This document shows positions 17,607 to 26,150 of a stretch of DNA of 64,000 nucleotides, piece after piece. Origin of the DNA: DATBGO01 sp050011895 (GTDB lineage Bacteria; Actinomycetota; Actinomycetes; Streptosporangiales; Streptosporangiaceae); NCBI GenBank assembly GCA_050011895.1, contig JBEKIF010000020.1:10882-74881 (forward strand). The letters are read 5' to 3'. Within the stretch, counting starts at the first letter, position 1, and the number at the start of each line of letters is the position of its first letter. Below the pieces are notes generated by a model. It worked only from the letters and a program-made list of their open reading frames with translations. It was not told where the DNA came from and did no database searches. Made by a program: the position numbers and the translations under genes.

Positions 17607-19301
17607 TCACAAATTGTCAGCCGCGTAGACCCGCGCGCCTTCGACGTAGGTGAGAAGCACCCTGGCGGCCGCGATCTCGGCCGGCGGCCCGGTAAGCGGG
17701 TCACGATCGAGCACTATCAGGTCAGCCAGCTTCCCTGGCTCAATGGCGCCGGTCACGTCATCCAGGTGGTTCACGTAGGCCGAGCCGATTGTATAAGCGG
17801 CCAGCGCCTCGGCAAGCTCGAGCCGCTGGCCAGGCAGAAACGGCTCCGCTGCCGGGCCCAGGGAACCTGGAAGCGCCCTGTTCACCGCGACATGGCAGGC
17901 ACGGAGCGGATTTGCGCTGCTCACCGCCCAGTCGCTGCCGGCGGCCAACCGCGCGCCAGACCGCAGCAGATCGCCGAAGAGATAGTGCCTGCTGGTCCGG
18001 TCCGGCCCGATGAACGGGATGGTCAGCTCGTCCAGCTGCGGCTCGTGCGCGGCCCACAGGGCTTGCATGTTCGCGGTGACGCCGAGCTGCGCGAAACGCC
18101 GGATGTCCGCGGGGTGGATGACCTGGAGGTGCGCGATGTGGTGGCGGTTATCGGTGCGCCCGTTGGCGGCCCGGGCGGCCTCGACCGCGTCCAGCGACTC
18201 CCGCACCGCGCGATCGCCGATGGCGTGCAGGTGCACCTGGAAGCCTGCCGCGTCGAGCCTGGCCACCGCGGCCTGGAGCTGCTGCGGATCGACATAGGAC
18301 AGCCCGCTGTTACCGGTCTGGCAGCCGCCGGAATCCAGGTAGGGCTCGATCATGCCGGCCGTGAAGTTCTCGGCTACCCCGTCCTGCATGATCTTCACGG
18401 TATTCGCCCGGAACCGGCCCGCCTGGCCGCGCTCGTGCCTGCCCAGGATCTCGGGAAGCTGCTCCGCACCGCGTTCGCGGTCCCACCAGAGGGCGCCCTC
18501 GACCCGCGCGGTCAGCTGGCCAGATGTGGCAGCGGCGAGATAGACCGGCAGCGGATCCTGCGAGCCGAGGTACTCCCCCACGATCGCGTCCTGCCAGGCG
18601 GTGACGCCGCGCGCGTGCAGATGACGCTGGGCGAGCAACAGGCCGGCCAGCCTGTCATCGAAGGTCGGCGCCGGCACCAGGCGGCCGACCAGCGTGGCCG
18701 CGCCCTCATGCAGGGTTCCCTGGGGCGTGCCGTCGCCGGCCCGCTCGATCCGGCCGTCCGGCGGGTCAGCGGTCCGCGCGTCAATGCCGGCGAGCTCCAG
18801 CGCGCGCGTGTTGGCCCAGGCACCGTGAGCATCGCGGTTGACCAGGTAGGCGGGCCGTCCGCCGGCCACCTGGTCGAGCAGTTCCCGGCCCGGGGTGCCG
18901 CGGTCGAACCATTCCATCCGCCAGCCGCTGCCGGCTATCCAGTCCTGGCCCGGGTGGCCCTCGGCATAGCTGACGATGCGGTCCAGCGCTTCGGTGAGGG
19001 TGCTGGCGCCGATGAGGTTACAGCCGATCATGGTCACGCCCGCGAACGCGGGATGCACGTGCGCGTCCTGGAACCCGGGCAGCAGCGCACCACCTCCGAG
19101 CTGCACGACCTCAGTCCCAGGGCCGATCAGGTCGGCGATGCCGCGGTCCGCCGCGTCGCCAACCGCGAGGATCTGGCCAGACCGCACGGCAATGGCGCTG
19201 GCCGGCGCGCCGCCGGGCGTGACGGTCACCGGGACGAGCCGGCGCCGCGACTGGTCAGGCGTGTAGCTCGGCCCGCCGGTGAAGACCAGGTCCGCTTGCA
19301 T
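17607..19301 (-). CDS. amidohydrolase family protein, YtcJ-like
   Basis: A 564-residue metal-dependent amidohydrolase. The ATG at 19301 is preceded by AGGAGG 10 bases away. The metal-binding HxH is in LLPGFQDAHVHPA (near 85), further histidines are in GFQVHLHAIGD (near 350) and NRHHIAHLQVIHP (near 390), and the metal aspartate is in RLAAGSDWAVSSANPL (near 465). Length and order fit YtcJ/YDL-type hydrolases acting on exocyclic amides or N-formyl compounds. It follows xylA by 99 bases, so it could be part of the same transcript, but no sugar link is evident. Confidence 0.88.
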   Translation of the reverse strand: MQADLVFTGGPSYTPDQSRRRLVPVTVTPGGAPASAIAVRSGQILAVGDAADRGIADLIGPGTEVVQLGGGALLPGFQDAHVHPAFAGVTMIGCNLIGASTLTEALDRIVSYAEGHPGQDWIAGSGWRMEWFDRGTPGRELLDQVAGGRPAYLVNRDAHGAWANTRALELAGIDARTADPPDGRIERAGDGTPQGTLHEGAATLVGRLVPAPTFDDRLAGLLLAQRHLHARGVTAWQDAIVGEYLGSQDPLPVYLAAATSGQLTARVEGALWWDRERGAEQLPEILGRHERGQAGRFRANTVKIMQDGVAENFTAGMIEPYLDSGGCQTGNSGLSYVDPQQLQAAVARLDAAGFQVHLHAIGDRAVRESLDAVEAARAANGRTDNRHHIAHLQVIHPADIRRFAQLGVTANMQALWAAHEPQLDELTIPFIGPDRTSRHYLFGDLLRSGARLAAGSDWAVSSANPLRACHVAVNRALPGSLGPAAEPFLPGQRLELAEALAAYTIGSAYVNHLDDVTGAIEPGKLADLIVLDRDPLTGPPAEIAAARVLLTYVEGARVYAADNL

Positions 19302-19400
19302 GAGTCTCGGGCCCCTCCTGTCAGCGCCAGCGCCCATTATCCCGGCGGGCTCATCCGGCGGGACAGCGCGCTATGGCACAGGGCGGCGACGGAGCCCGCG

Positions 19401-20564
19401 TCACCGGACCCCGTAGAGGTACTCGAGCGCGAGCTGGTCGAGCCGCTCGAAACCCATCCCCCGGCTGCCAAGGGCCGCGGTGTCCGGGGCGAAGTCCCTG
19501 ATGTCCCGCCACGTCTCGCCCTCGGCCAGAGTCGGCAGCGACAGGTCGGGCACCAGCGCGGCCGTCGCCGCCGCCGCGACTTCCGGGTCGGCGCGGAACG
19601 CGCGGACCTTCTCCCGCAGGATCAGGTAGTTGCGCATGCATGCGGCCGCCGATTGCCAGACACCGTCGTCGTCCTCGGTCCGCGGCGGCTTGAAGTCGAA
19701 GTGCAGCGGCCCGGCATATCCACCGGACTCGAGCGCATCGACAACCCAGAATGCGCCGCGTGCGTTGCCCGCGCCGAATCTGAGATCCTGGTCGTAGCGC
19801 GGCCCGTGCTGGCCGTTCAGGTCGATGTGGAACAGCTTGCCATGCCAGATCGCCTGAGCTATGGCGTGCGCATAGTTGAGTCCGGCCATCTCCTCGTGCC
19901 CGACCTCGGGATTGACCCCGGCGAGTTCGGGATGCTCAAGCTCGCGTATGAAGGCCAGCACATGCCCGGTCGTGGGCAGCAGGATGTCGCCGCGCGGCTC
20001 GTTCGGCTTCGGCTCGATCGCGAACTTCAGGTCGTATCCCTGGTCGAGCACGTACTGACTGAGCACGTCGAACGACTCCTTGTACCGGTCAAGCGCCGAG
20101 CGCACGTCCTTAGCCGCGCCCGACTCGGCCCCGTCCCTGCCGCCCCAGCACACGTAGATCTTCGCGCCGAGCTGCGCGGCGAGATCGAGGTTGCGCATGA
20201 CCTTGGCCAGCGCGAACCTGCGCACGTCCCGGTCGTTGGCGGTGAAGCCGCCATCCCGGAACATCGGGTGCGCGAACAGGTTGGTCGTCGCGGTGGTGAC
20301 GACGAGCCCGGTCTCGTCGAGTGCCTTGCGGAATGCCAGGATCCGCTCGTCCCGCTCGGCATTGGTCGCATCGAAGCCGAACACATCGTTGTCGTGGAAA
20401 TTGACCCCGTAAGCGCCGATCTCGGCCAGCTTGCGCACCGCGCGCTCCGCGGGCATCGGCGGGCGCACCGCGGTGCCGAATACGTCGGCGCCCTGCCACC
20501 CGACGGTCCAGAGGCCGAACGAGAACTGGTCCGCACGCGAAGGGATGTAGGGATCTGCGATCAC
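19401..20564 (-). CDS. xylA: xylose isomerase
   Basis: Converts D-xylose to D-xylulose in the cytoplasm. The 387-residue length matches the short class I isomerases of actinomycetes. The start is GTG at 20564, overlapping the xylB stop as GTGA. Active-site segments are present: NFHDNDVFG (His and Asp near 53), the FAIEPKPNEPRGD metal-ligand Glu (near 180), VNPEVGHEEMAG (Glu and His near 216), HIDLNGQHGPRYDQDLRFG (near 242) and GPLHFDFKPPR (near 283). With xylB it supplies xylulose 5-phosphate. Confidence 0.97.
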   Translation of the reverse strand: MIADPYIPSRADQFSFGLWTVGWQGADVFGTAVRPPMPAERAVRKLAEIGAYGVNFHDNDVFGFDATNAERDERILAFRKALDETGLVVTTATTNLFAHPMFRDGGFTANDRDVRRFALAKVMRNLDLAAQLGAKIYVCWGGRDGAESGAAKDVRSALDRYKESFDVLSQYVLDQGYDLKFAIEPKPNEPRGDILLPTTGHVLAFIRELEHPELAGVNPEVGHEEMAGLNYAHAIAQAIWHGKLFHIDLNGQHGPRYDQDLRFGAGNARGAFWVVDALESGGYAGPLHFDFKPPRTEDDDGVWQSAAACMRNYLILREKVRAFRADPEVAAAATAALVPDLSLPTLAEGETWRDIRDFAPDTAALGSRGMGFERLDQLALEYLYGVR

Positions 20565-21970
20565 GGGCCCGTCCTCTCTTCCCAGCCGTCCCAGCGGTAG
20601 GTGCCCTCGCGCAACGATGCGTAACGCTGCCGCAGGCCAGGCTGCGGAGTGCCGCAGTATTCCGCAGCGGGACGGCGCCGCCAGTCCGGCGGGGTCCCGG
20701 TGCCTGCCAGCGCCCACGCAGCCTGGCGCGCCGCGCCAACCGCTACGTACTCCGCAGGCTCGGGCACGAGGACGTCACAGCCCAGCAGCCCGGGCGCGAT
20801 CCGGCAGACAGCCTCCGACCGCGCACCGCCGCCGATGAGCAGGACCCGGCTGCGCGCCACGCCGCAGGCGGTCAGCAAGTCCGCGGCCTCGGCGAGCGAG
20901 GCCAGCACCGCCTCGACGGCCGACCGGGCGAGATTCTCCCTCGTCATGTTGCGGGTGGTCAGCCCGTGCAACACGCCGCTGGCAGCGGGCCGGTCCGGCG
21001 TGCGCTCGCCATCGAGATACGGAAGCAGCGTGATCCCGCCCGCGCCTGGCTGCGCCGCCAGGGCCAGCGCGGACAGGCCGTCCAGGTCGGCGCCGAGCAA
21101 TGCGGCCGTCGCCGACAGCACGAGGCCTGCGTTGATAGTGCAGACCAGCGGCAGGAAGCGGCCGGTGGCGTCGGCGAACCCGGCGACCGCGCCAGCGGGG
21201 TCGGCGGCAGGCACCTCGCTGACCGCGAATACCGTGCCCGATGTCCCGATCGAGACGACGACGTCGCCAGGTTCCAGGCCGAGGCCGAACGCCGCGGCCA
21301 TGTTGTCGCCGGTGCCTGCCGAGAGCGCCGTGCCCCACCGGGTCTGTCCGATAACCTCGTCGGGGCGGGCGATCCGGGGCAACTGCAGCGGATGGCCGAG
21401 CGCTGCGGTGACCAGGTCCGGCAGCCAGCCGCCCGCTGACGGCGAGAAATAGCCGGTGCCCGACGCGTCGCCCCGGTCGGTCGCAGGCACGGCCGCGGCG
21501 TCCTGCCCGAGCCGCCAGCTAAGCCAGTCATGTGGCAGCAGCACCGCGGCGGCGCGGGCGGCACTGGCGGGCTCGTGCTCGGCGAGCCAGCGCAGCTTGG
21601 TCACCGTAAACGAGGCAGTAGGCACGCTTCCGGCATGCTCCGCCCACCATTTGGCGCCGCCCTGCTCGCGGACCAGGACGGCTGCCGCGGCCGCCGAGCG
21701 CAGATCATTCCAGAGCAGCGCCGGCCTGATGACCCGCCCCGCATCGTCCAGGACGATCATTCCGTGCTGCTGGCCGGCCACGCCCACGGCCGCCGCCCGG
21801 GTGAGGAGGCCGTCCCCGGCTTGCTGCAGCGCCGTCCACCACGCCTGCGGGTCACACTCGGTACCGGCCGGATGCGGGGCGCTGCCATGGCCGACAACCT
21901 GGCCGTCCTCGGCGCGGCAGAGCACGACCTTCGTGGACTGCGTCGAGGAGTCGACACCGGCGACCAGCAT
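20561..21970 (-). CDS. xylB: xylulokinase
   Basis: Phosphorylates D-xylulose to xylulose 5-phosphate. This FGGY-family kinase has 469 residues from an ATG at 21970 with GGAGGGG upstream. The phosphate-1 loop is GVDSSTQSTKVVL at the N-terminus. GVAGQQHGMIVLD (near 77), LLPHDWLSWRLGQ (near 155), the catalytic Asp in SAGTGDNMAAAFG (near 235) and the adenosine-site segment LLIGGGARSEAVCRI (near 390) are conserved. Coupled to xylA by a GTGA overlap. A palindromic element lies 12 bases before the start. Confidence 0.95.
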   Translation of the reverse strand: MLVAGVDSSTQSTKVVLCRAEDGQVVGHGSAPHPAGTECDPQAWWTALQQAGDGLLTRAAAVGVAGQQHGMIVLDDAGRVIRPALLWNDLRSAAAAAVLVREQGGAKWWAEHAGSVPTASFTVTKLRWLAEHEPASAARAAAVLLPHDWLSWRLGQDAAAVPATDRGDASGTGYFSPSAGGWLPDLVTAALGHPLQLPRIARPDEVIGQTRWGTALSAGTGDNMAAAFGLGLEPGDVVVSIGTSGTVFAVSEVPAADPAGAVAGFADATGRFLPLVCTINAGLVLSATAALLGADLDGLSALALAAQPGAGGITLLPYLDGERTPDRPAASGVLHGLTTRNMTRENLARSAVEAVLASLAEAADLLTACGVARSRVLLIGGGARSEAVCRIAPGLLGCDVLVPEPAEYVAVGAARQAAWALAGTGTPPDWRRRPAAEYCGTPQPGLRQRYASLREGTYRWDGWEERTGP

Positions 21971-21981
21971 CTCGCGCCCCT

Positions 21982-22041
21982 CCAAGATCTTGGTTCCTAG
22001 GTGGGGTGATAGCCCCACTAAACAACCACGATCACCAAATA
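21982..22041. repeat. palindromic element, family copy 1
   Basis: A 60-base imperfect palindrome sits just upstream of xylB. The core hairpin is GTGGGG-TGATAG-CCCCAC (22001-22018). The flanks GATCTTGGTT (left) and AACCACGATC (right) form an outer arm. The same architecture and flank sequence recur at 45867-45926 inside another gene. On the xylB transcript it lies in the leader, so it could affect stability or act as a weak terminator between galK and xylB. Confidence 0.7.
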
Positions 22042-22144
22042 GCCATCGCGCGCGGCGTGGCCGCTGGGGCGGGAGTGGCCATTGGAACCGTGGTTGCTGC
22101 TGGGAGCAGGGTACGGCGGGCCGGACTGGCAGGGCAGGAGTGGC

Positions 22145-23299
22145 TCAGCCGACCCGGGCGGCGGCAGCCGCCGGTGCGACGTCAAGGAAGCGCGGCGCCG
22201 CCCAGCCCCGGCTGGCGTAAGCCGCGCGCACATCGGCCCGGATTTGCCGGGCCTGCCGGACCGGTGCCAGCACGATGACCGAGCCGCCGGACCCGCCGCC
22301 CATCATCCGCGCGCCCAGCGCCCCGGCGCTGAGCACCGCCTCAACCGTGATGTCCGCGGCCGGCCAGGACACCTCGAAGTCGTCGCGCAGCGACCGGTGC
22401 GAGTCGGTCAGCAGCGCGCCGCAGGCGGCAAGCTCACCAGCCCGCAGCAGCCGGACAGCCTCCTCGACCCGGCAGTTCTCGGTCGCGACATGCCTCGCTC
22501 GGCGCCGCAGGACCGGATCGCTGGGCCAGCCGGCCGGCCCCGGACCGTCCGTTAGGCCTCGCAACGAAGCCAAGCCGAGTGCCTGGGCCGCCTGCTCGCA
22601 CTCGCGGCGCCGGTCGGCATAGCTGCCGTCGGCGAGCACGTGCCGTACCGCGGTATCGATGATCAGGAACGCCGTCCCGGCTGCGGCTGGATCAAGCGGC
22701 ACGGCGGTCATGGCCCCGGACTGGCAGTCGATCAGCAAGGCGCTGCCCGCCTGGCAGAGCAGCGACGCCGACTGGTCCATGATCCCGCACGGCATGCCGG
22801 CGAATTCGTTCTCAGCACGCTGCGCCAGGGTCACAAGCCCGGCCCGCGGCACGCGCAGCCCGGCGAGGTCGGTCAGGGCGAGTGCCACCGCGCACTCAAG
22901 CGCCGCCGACGATGACAGGCCGGCTCCCAGCGGGAGATCGGAGTCGATGGCCACCCTGGCCCCCGCGATCTGGTGCCCGGCCGCGCCCAGCGCCCAGGCG
23001 ATCCCGGCGGGATAGGCCGCCCATCCGGTTACCGAGCCGGGGCGCAGTCCGCTGAGGCGCACCGCTACCGCGGCGTCCGGCGCCTGGCGGGAGCGGAGTT
23101 CCAGGATGTCATCGTCCCGGCACGCGGCGGCGGCGAAGGTGCCCAGGCCGATCGCGAACGGCAGGACAAGCCCGTCGTTGTAGTCGGTGTGCTCGCCGAT
23201 CAGGTTGGCCCGGCCTGGTGCGCGCCAGACGCCATCAGGAGCGGCTCCATAGCACTCGCGAAACCATGCCGCCGCGTCGGCACTGCCCGCTTCCCTCAC
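22145..23299 (-). CDS. galK: galactokinase
   Basis: A GHMP-family kinase of 384 residues that phosphorylates galactose at C1. The galactokinase signature GRANLIGEHTDYNDGLVLP lies near residue 29. The ATP motif PLGAGLSSSAALE is near 120, the catalytic aspartate is in MPCGIMDQSAS (near 168) and the third GHMP motif GGGSGGSVIVLA is near 340. The GTG at 23299 has GGAGG upstream. No galT or galE is adjacent; instead xylB follows 174 bases downstream, making a mixed sugar-kinase/isomerase unit. Confidence 0.95.
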   Translation of the reverse strand: MREAGSADAAAWFRECYGAAPDGVWRAPGRANLIGEHTDYNDGLVLPFAIGLGTFAAAACRDDDILELRSRQAPDAAVAVRLSGLRPGSVTGWAAYPAGIAWALGAAGHQIAGARVAIDSDLPLGAGLSSSAALECAVALALTDLAGLRVPRAGLVTLAQRAENEFAGMPCGIMDQSASLLCQAGSALLIDCQSGAMTAVPLDPAAAGTAFLIIDTAVRHVLADGSYADRRRECEQAAQALGLASLRGLTDGPGPAGWPSDPVLRRRARHVATENCRVEEAVRLLRAGELAACGALLTDSHRSLRDDFEVSWPAADITVEAVLSAGALGARMMGGGSGGSVIVLAPVRQARQIRADVRAAYASRGWAAPRFLDVAPAAAAARVG

Positions 23300-23371
23300 C
23301 CCGCCTCCCGGAGCATTCTCGCGGGCCGGCGTGCCGGGCTGGCGCGGCGGGACCGGCCAGCCCGGCAGCGC

Positions 23372-24460
23372 CTATGCCCGGTGCGCGCCGGTTACCGGCT
23401 CGCCGACCGGCCCCAGGCGCCTGCGCCTGCTCCTTAGCACCAGCACCGTCGCCGCGGCCAGCACCAGCAGGATCAGGACCACGGCCATGACGGGCTTGGC
23501 AGGGAACCCGCCGCCCCCGCCACCGATGGCGGTGAAGGCGAGGCTCGCATGCTCGCTGTGCGAGAACACCCCGCTCTGCAGGCTGACCGCCGCCTGCCAC
23601 GGCCCGGCCGGCAGCTTCGCCGGGAGCACCACGGGGACAGGAAACGACTGGCCGGGCGCGATGACCGTCGGGGTGGCGGCGAAGGGGCCCGCCCGCAGCC
23701 CGTCGGATTTGCTGGTCAGGGTGAGCGTCCCGGTGAGGCTCAGCGCGAGGCCGCCGGTGTTGTGCACCTCGACGCTGGCCACCTTGGCACCGTTTCGCGC
23801 GATGGTCCCGGACACCGCGCCAAGCGCGAAGCTGGTCGGCGGCCCGCCGCCTGGCCCGACCGCCAGGTAGATCCGGATACCGACCCGGTTGACCAGCGTG
23901 ACGTTCGCGTGGCGCCCGTGCATGACACTGGACCCCTGGGCCCAGATGACCCCGTACTGCTCCCCCTCGGGCGCCTGCCGCGGCACCCGGACAGTCACCT
24001 TGAACTCCTGGCTGTGGTGAGGCTTGAGGCGGACTACCGGATGGTTCACCCGGAACCAGGTGGTCAGCTGGTTCTGCGCGTACTGGCGGTTGGCGGGCAG
24101 GAACTGGCCTCCCCTGATGACCGCGGCCGCCGCGTAGATGCGGAGCCTGACCTCCGTCGTCCCGAGATTGCTCACCCCGACCACCCAGTGCCTGACCGCG
24201 CCCGGGTGCAGGCTGTCGATGATCTCGGTCCGTGCCCGGGGATTGTTGCGCTCGCTGATCGGCGCCTGTACCAGCCGGATCCCGAAGTTGGCCTGCGGGG
24301 GCGGTGACGAAGAGATGGGCGTGGCGTGCTGGGCCGGCCCCGATGCGGCCTGGGTAGCCTCGGCAGCGCCGGTCGCCGCCCGGGCCGTGCCGGTGGCCGC
24401 CGCGGCCGGAACCGTGGCGGCCAGCGCCAGCACTGCCAGCAGTCGCTGGAGTACCATCAT
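23372..24460 (-). CDS. DUF916/WxL-interacting-like surface protein with C-terminal membrane anchor
   Basis: A 362-residue exported protein. A signal peptide covers about the first 28 residues. The N-terminal domain begins FGIRLVQAPISERNNPRARTEI and has the VSNLGTTEVRLRIYAAAA and GEQYGVIWAQ segments of DUF916, the peptidoglycan-binding domain of WxL-interacting proteins. A second beta-rich domain (about 195-320) is followed by a Gly-rich stretch, a membrane helix (about 325-345) and an Arg-rich end. It is 9 bases after a WxL-like gene, as expected for partners on the cell surface. Confidence 0.75.
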   Translation of the reverse strand: MMVLQRLLAVLALAATVPAAAATGTARAATGAAEATQAASGPAQHATPISSSPPPQANFGIRLVQAPISERNNPRARTEIIDSLHPGAVRHWVVGVSNLGTTEVRLRIYAAAAVIRGGQFLPANRQYAQNQLTTWFRVNHPVVRLKPHHSQEFKVTVRVPRQAPEGEQYGVIWAQGSSVMHGRHANVTLVNRVGIRIYLAVGPGGGPPTSFALGAVSGTIARNGAKVASVEVHNTGGLALSLTGTLTLTSKSDGLRAGPFAATPTVIAPGQSFPVPVVLPAKLPAGPWQAAVSLQSGVFSHSEHASLAFTAIGGGGGGFPAKPVMAVVLILLVLAAATVLVLRSRRRRLGPVGEPVTGAHRA

Positions 24461-24469
24461 CGGCCTGGC

Positions 24470-25084
24470 TCAGGTGCCCGTGACGGAGTGCTCGATCGTG
24501 CCGGTGTAGAGCCCTGCCGGAGACCCGTCCAGGGTCACCGTGATGACCGGATCCCATACGACGCTGGTGTCACCGAACAGGGACCCGCCGCTGAACGCGG
24601 TAAAGGTACCGGCGCTAGCAGGGAAATCGGTCGCAGACCCCGCGGTGAACGTGCCCGTGCCCGGCCCGCTGGGGATGCAGTCAGTACCGGTGGGTGATGT
24701 GCCGACGGCGCAGGAAGTCCCTGGGTTGTAGTTGATGTTGCCGTTGGGGATCGTGGTGGTCCCCGTAGTCCCCGTGCCGCTGATTGTGAAGGGGGACGTT
24801 ATCGCGACGGTGGTGGTCCAGGAGCCGTCGTCCGGCGCTGTCCCATCCGTCACCGTGACGTCGCCAAGGCTGTTGGACAGCGTCCCTGCGGTGGTGTCCG
24901 CCGAGCCGAGGTCGGCGGTGGCCGGCGTGGTGATCGACAGCACTCCTATGCTGCCGATCGTGAACGAGGTGGAGGTGTCGCCGATCGGGCTAATTGCCGC
25001 TAAGGCGGCTGGCGCCGACCCCATCGTCACCGCGGCCGCGGCCGCGGCCGCCGTCGCTATGGTCGTAAAGAGCGCTCTGCGCAC
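24470..25084 (-). CDS. WxL-like secreted surface protein
   Basis: A 204-residue Thr/Ser/Gly-rich exported protein. GTG at 25084 after GGGGG gives a clean signal peptide (MRRALFTTIATAAAAA, ending at APAALAA). The mature part has LGDVTVTDG, a tryptophan segment SWTTTVAI and a C-terminal VWDPVITVTLDG then AGLYTGTIEHSV. This order resembles actinobacterial WxL-domain proteins that bind the cell wall non-covalently. The two Cys residues (near 129 and 138) could form a disulfide. It is the first gene of a two-gene unit. Confidence 0.72.
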   Translation of the reverse strand: MRRALFTTIATAAAAAAAVTMGSAPAALAAISPIGDTSTSFTIGSIGVLSITTPATADLGSADTTAGTLSNSLGDVTVTDGTAPDDGSWTTTVAITSPFTISGTGTTGTTTIPNGNINYNPGTSCAVGTSPTGTDCIPSGPGTGTFTAGSATDFPASAGTFTAFSGGSLFGDTSVVWDPVITVTLDGSPAGLYTGTIEHSVTGT

Positions 25085-25558
25085 ATTTCCCCCGAGAGTG
25101 CTTGCGCCTGGCAGCACAGGCGCCAGCCAGGCATGATTACCGTGAGTACCCAGACCTTAACCGTCCGTCACGTTCCGTGGTCAGCCATTCGCGGCAAGTC
25201 TCCCCGCCGGGGTTCGGCTGCGAGCGAGAGGCGAGACTTGTACCGGATTAGGTGGGGACATTAAGGACATTAGGCAACCGCCGGGTCCACAAACCCGGTA
25301 CAAGCAGCGAGCCTCCCCGCCGACGGCTCGTTCCGGTCCCTAACCAGGCTGCTCCGTGGCGGGCGGGTCTCAATCGGGCGGATCGCCGTGCTGCGCTGAG
25401 GCAGGCGTCAGCGACCACCGGACGGCAACCACACAGCTGCCAGCCCGGTGCGCAGACGCGCGCTGCACGGCCAGGAACCGCGCACGCGGCCCTCCCGGGT
25501 ACCGCCGCCGTTGGCCACGTTCCTGGCCGCGGGCAGCTCAGCAGTCATCCCGGCCAGC
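25085..25558. other. intergenic region with alternative hairpins, no gene seen
   Basis: This 474-base region lies upstream of the WxL-like gene. It contains the inverted repeat listed separately and a near-duplicate octamer (GGACATTA twice at about 25256-25274). Open frames on the plus strand have Arg/Ala-rich composition and no ribosome site, so I call no gene. Confidence 0.5.
25237..25304. repeat. inverted repeat with a mutually exclusive inner hairpin
   Basis: CTTGTACCGG (25237-25246) and CCGGTACAAG (25295-25304) are perfect 10-base arms. An inner hairpin CCGGGT-CCACAA-ACCCGG (25281-25298) uses part of the same right arm, so the two pairings cannot form together. Its position is 150-220 bases upstream of the WxL-like gene start on the minus strand. 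Confidence 0.6.
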
Positions 25559-25858
25559 TCAGGCCGCGCACTCCCGGCAGACAAGCTGGCCGCCGCGGGT
25601 CTCCGCGAGCTGGCTCCTGTGGTGCACGAGGAAACAGCTAGAGCAGGTGAACTCGTCGGCCTGGCGCGGGATCACCCGGAACGAGAGTTCCTCGTTCGAT
25701 AGGTCAGCGCCTGGCAGCTCAAGCGACTCGGCCACATCGTCAGGGTCGATATCGATCGCTGTGGATGATTTGTCCATCCGGCGGGCCTGTAGCTCCTGCA
25801 GGCTGTCCTCGGTGAGCTCGTCGTCTGTCTTCCTCGGGCTGTCGTAGTCGGTAGCCAT
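25559..25858 (-). CDS. DUF4193 family protein
   Basis: A 99-residue protein conserved across actinobacteria, function unknown. The ATG at 25858 has GGAGGGG upstream. The N-terminus MATDYDSPRKTDDEL, the ELQARRMDKS segment, LPGADLSNEEL and the C-terminal FTCSSCFLVHHRSQLA ... VCRECA with two CxxC pairs (a likely zinc ribbon) are diagnostic. The acidic N-terminal half with a C-terminal zinc site suggests a binding partner in transcription or translation, but this is inference only. Confidence 0.93.
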   Translation of the reverse strand: MATDYDSPRKTDDELTEDSLQELQARRMDKSSTAIDIDPDDVAESLELPGADLSNEELSFRVIPRQADEFTCSSCFLVHHRSQLAETRGGQLVCRECAA

Positions 25859-26150
25859 CTGGCCCTTACCCCTCCATCTTTCTTCGCCTCGTCGCGCGGA
25901 TGTAACGCTCGGGGAGGCTCGGTTGTGCCCGATTCCGGCGGGGAATTCTGTCACGTCCCGGCGTCAGGTACACGTAGCGGGTCGCTACTTTGGTTCGTGT
26001 CGCCGCCAGAGCCCCCCCGTGGCGCATGTGGCGCCGCCTATGTCTGTACCCATCGGTAACTTGCTCGATCACAGCCGGCTGCCGGCACAACGTGCGTATG
26101 GTACGAACCGCACCTCATCCCGGTCCTGCAGGACCTCGCGGAGACGATGT

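Noticed and set aside
17766..20600. A 944-codon open frame on the plus strand
   Set aside because: It is antisense to the amidohydrolase and xylA, whose motifs are clear, and its own translation has no family features. Long antisense frames are normal at this GC.
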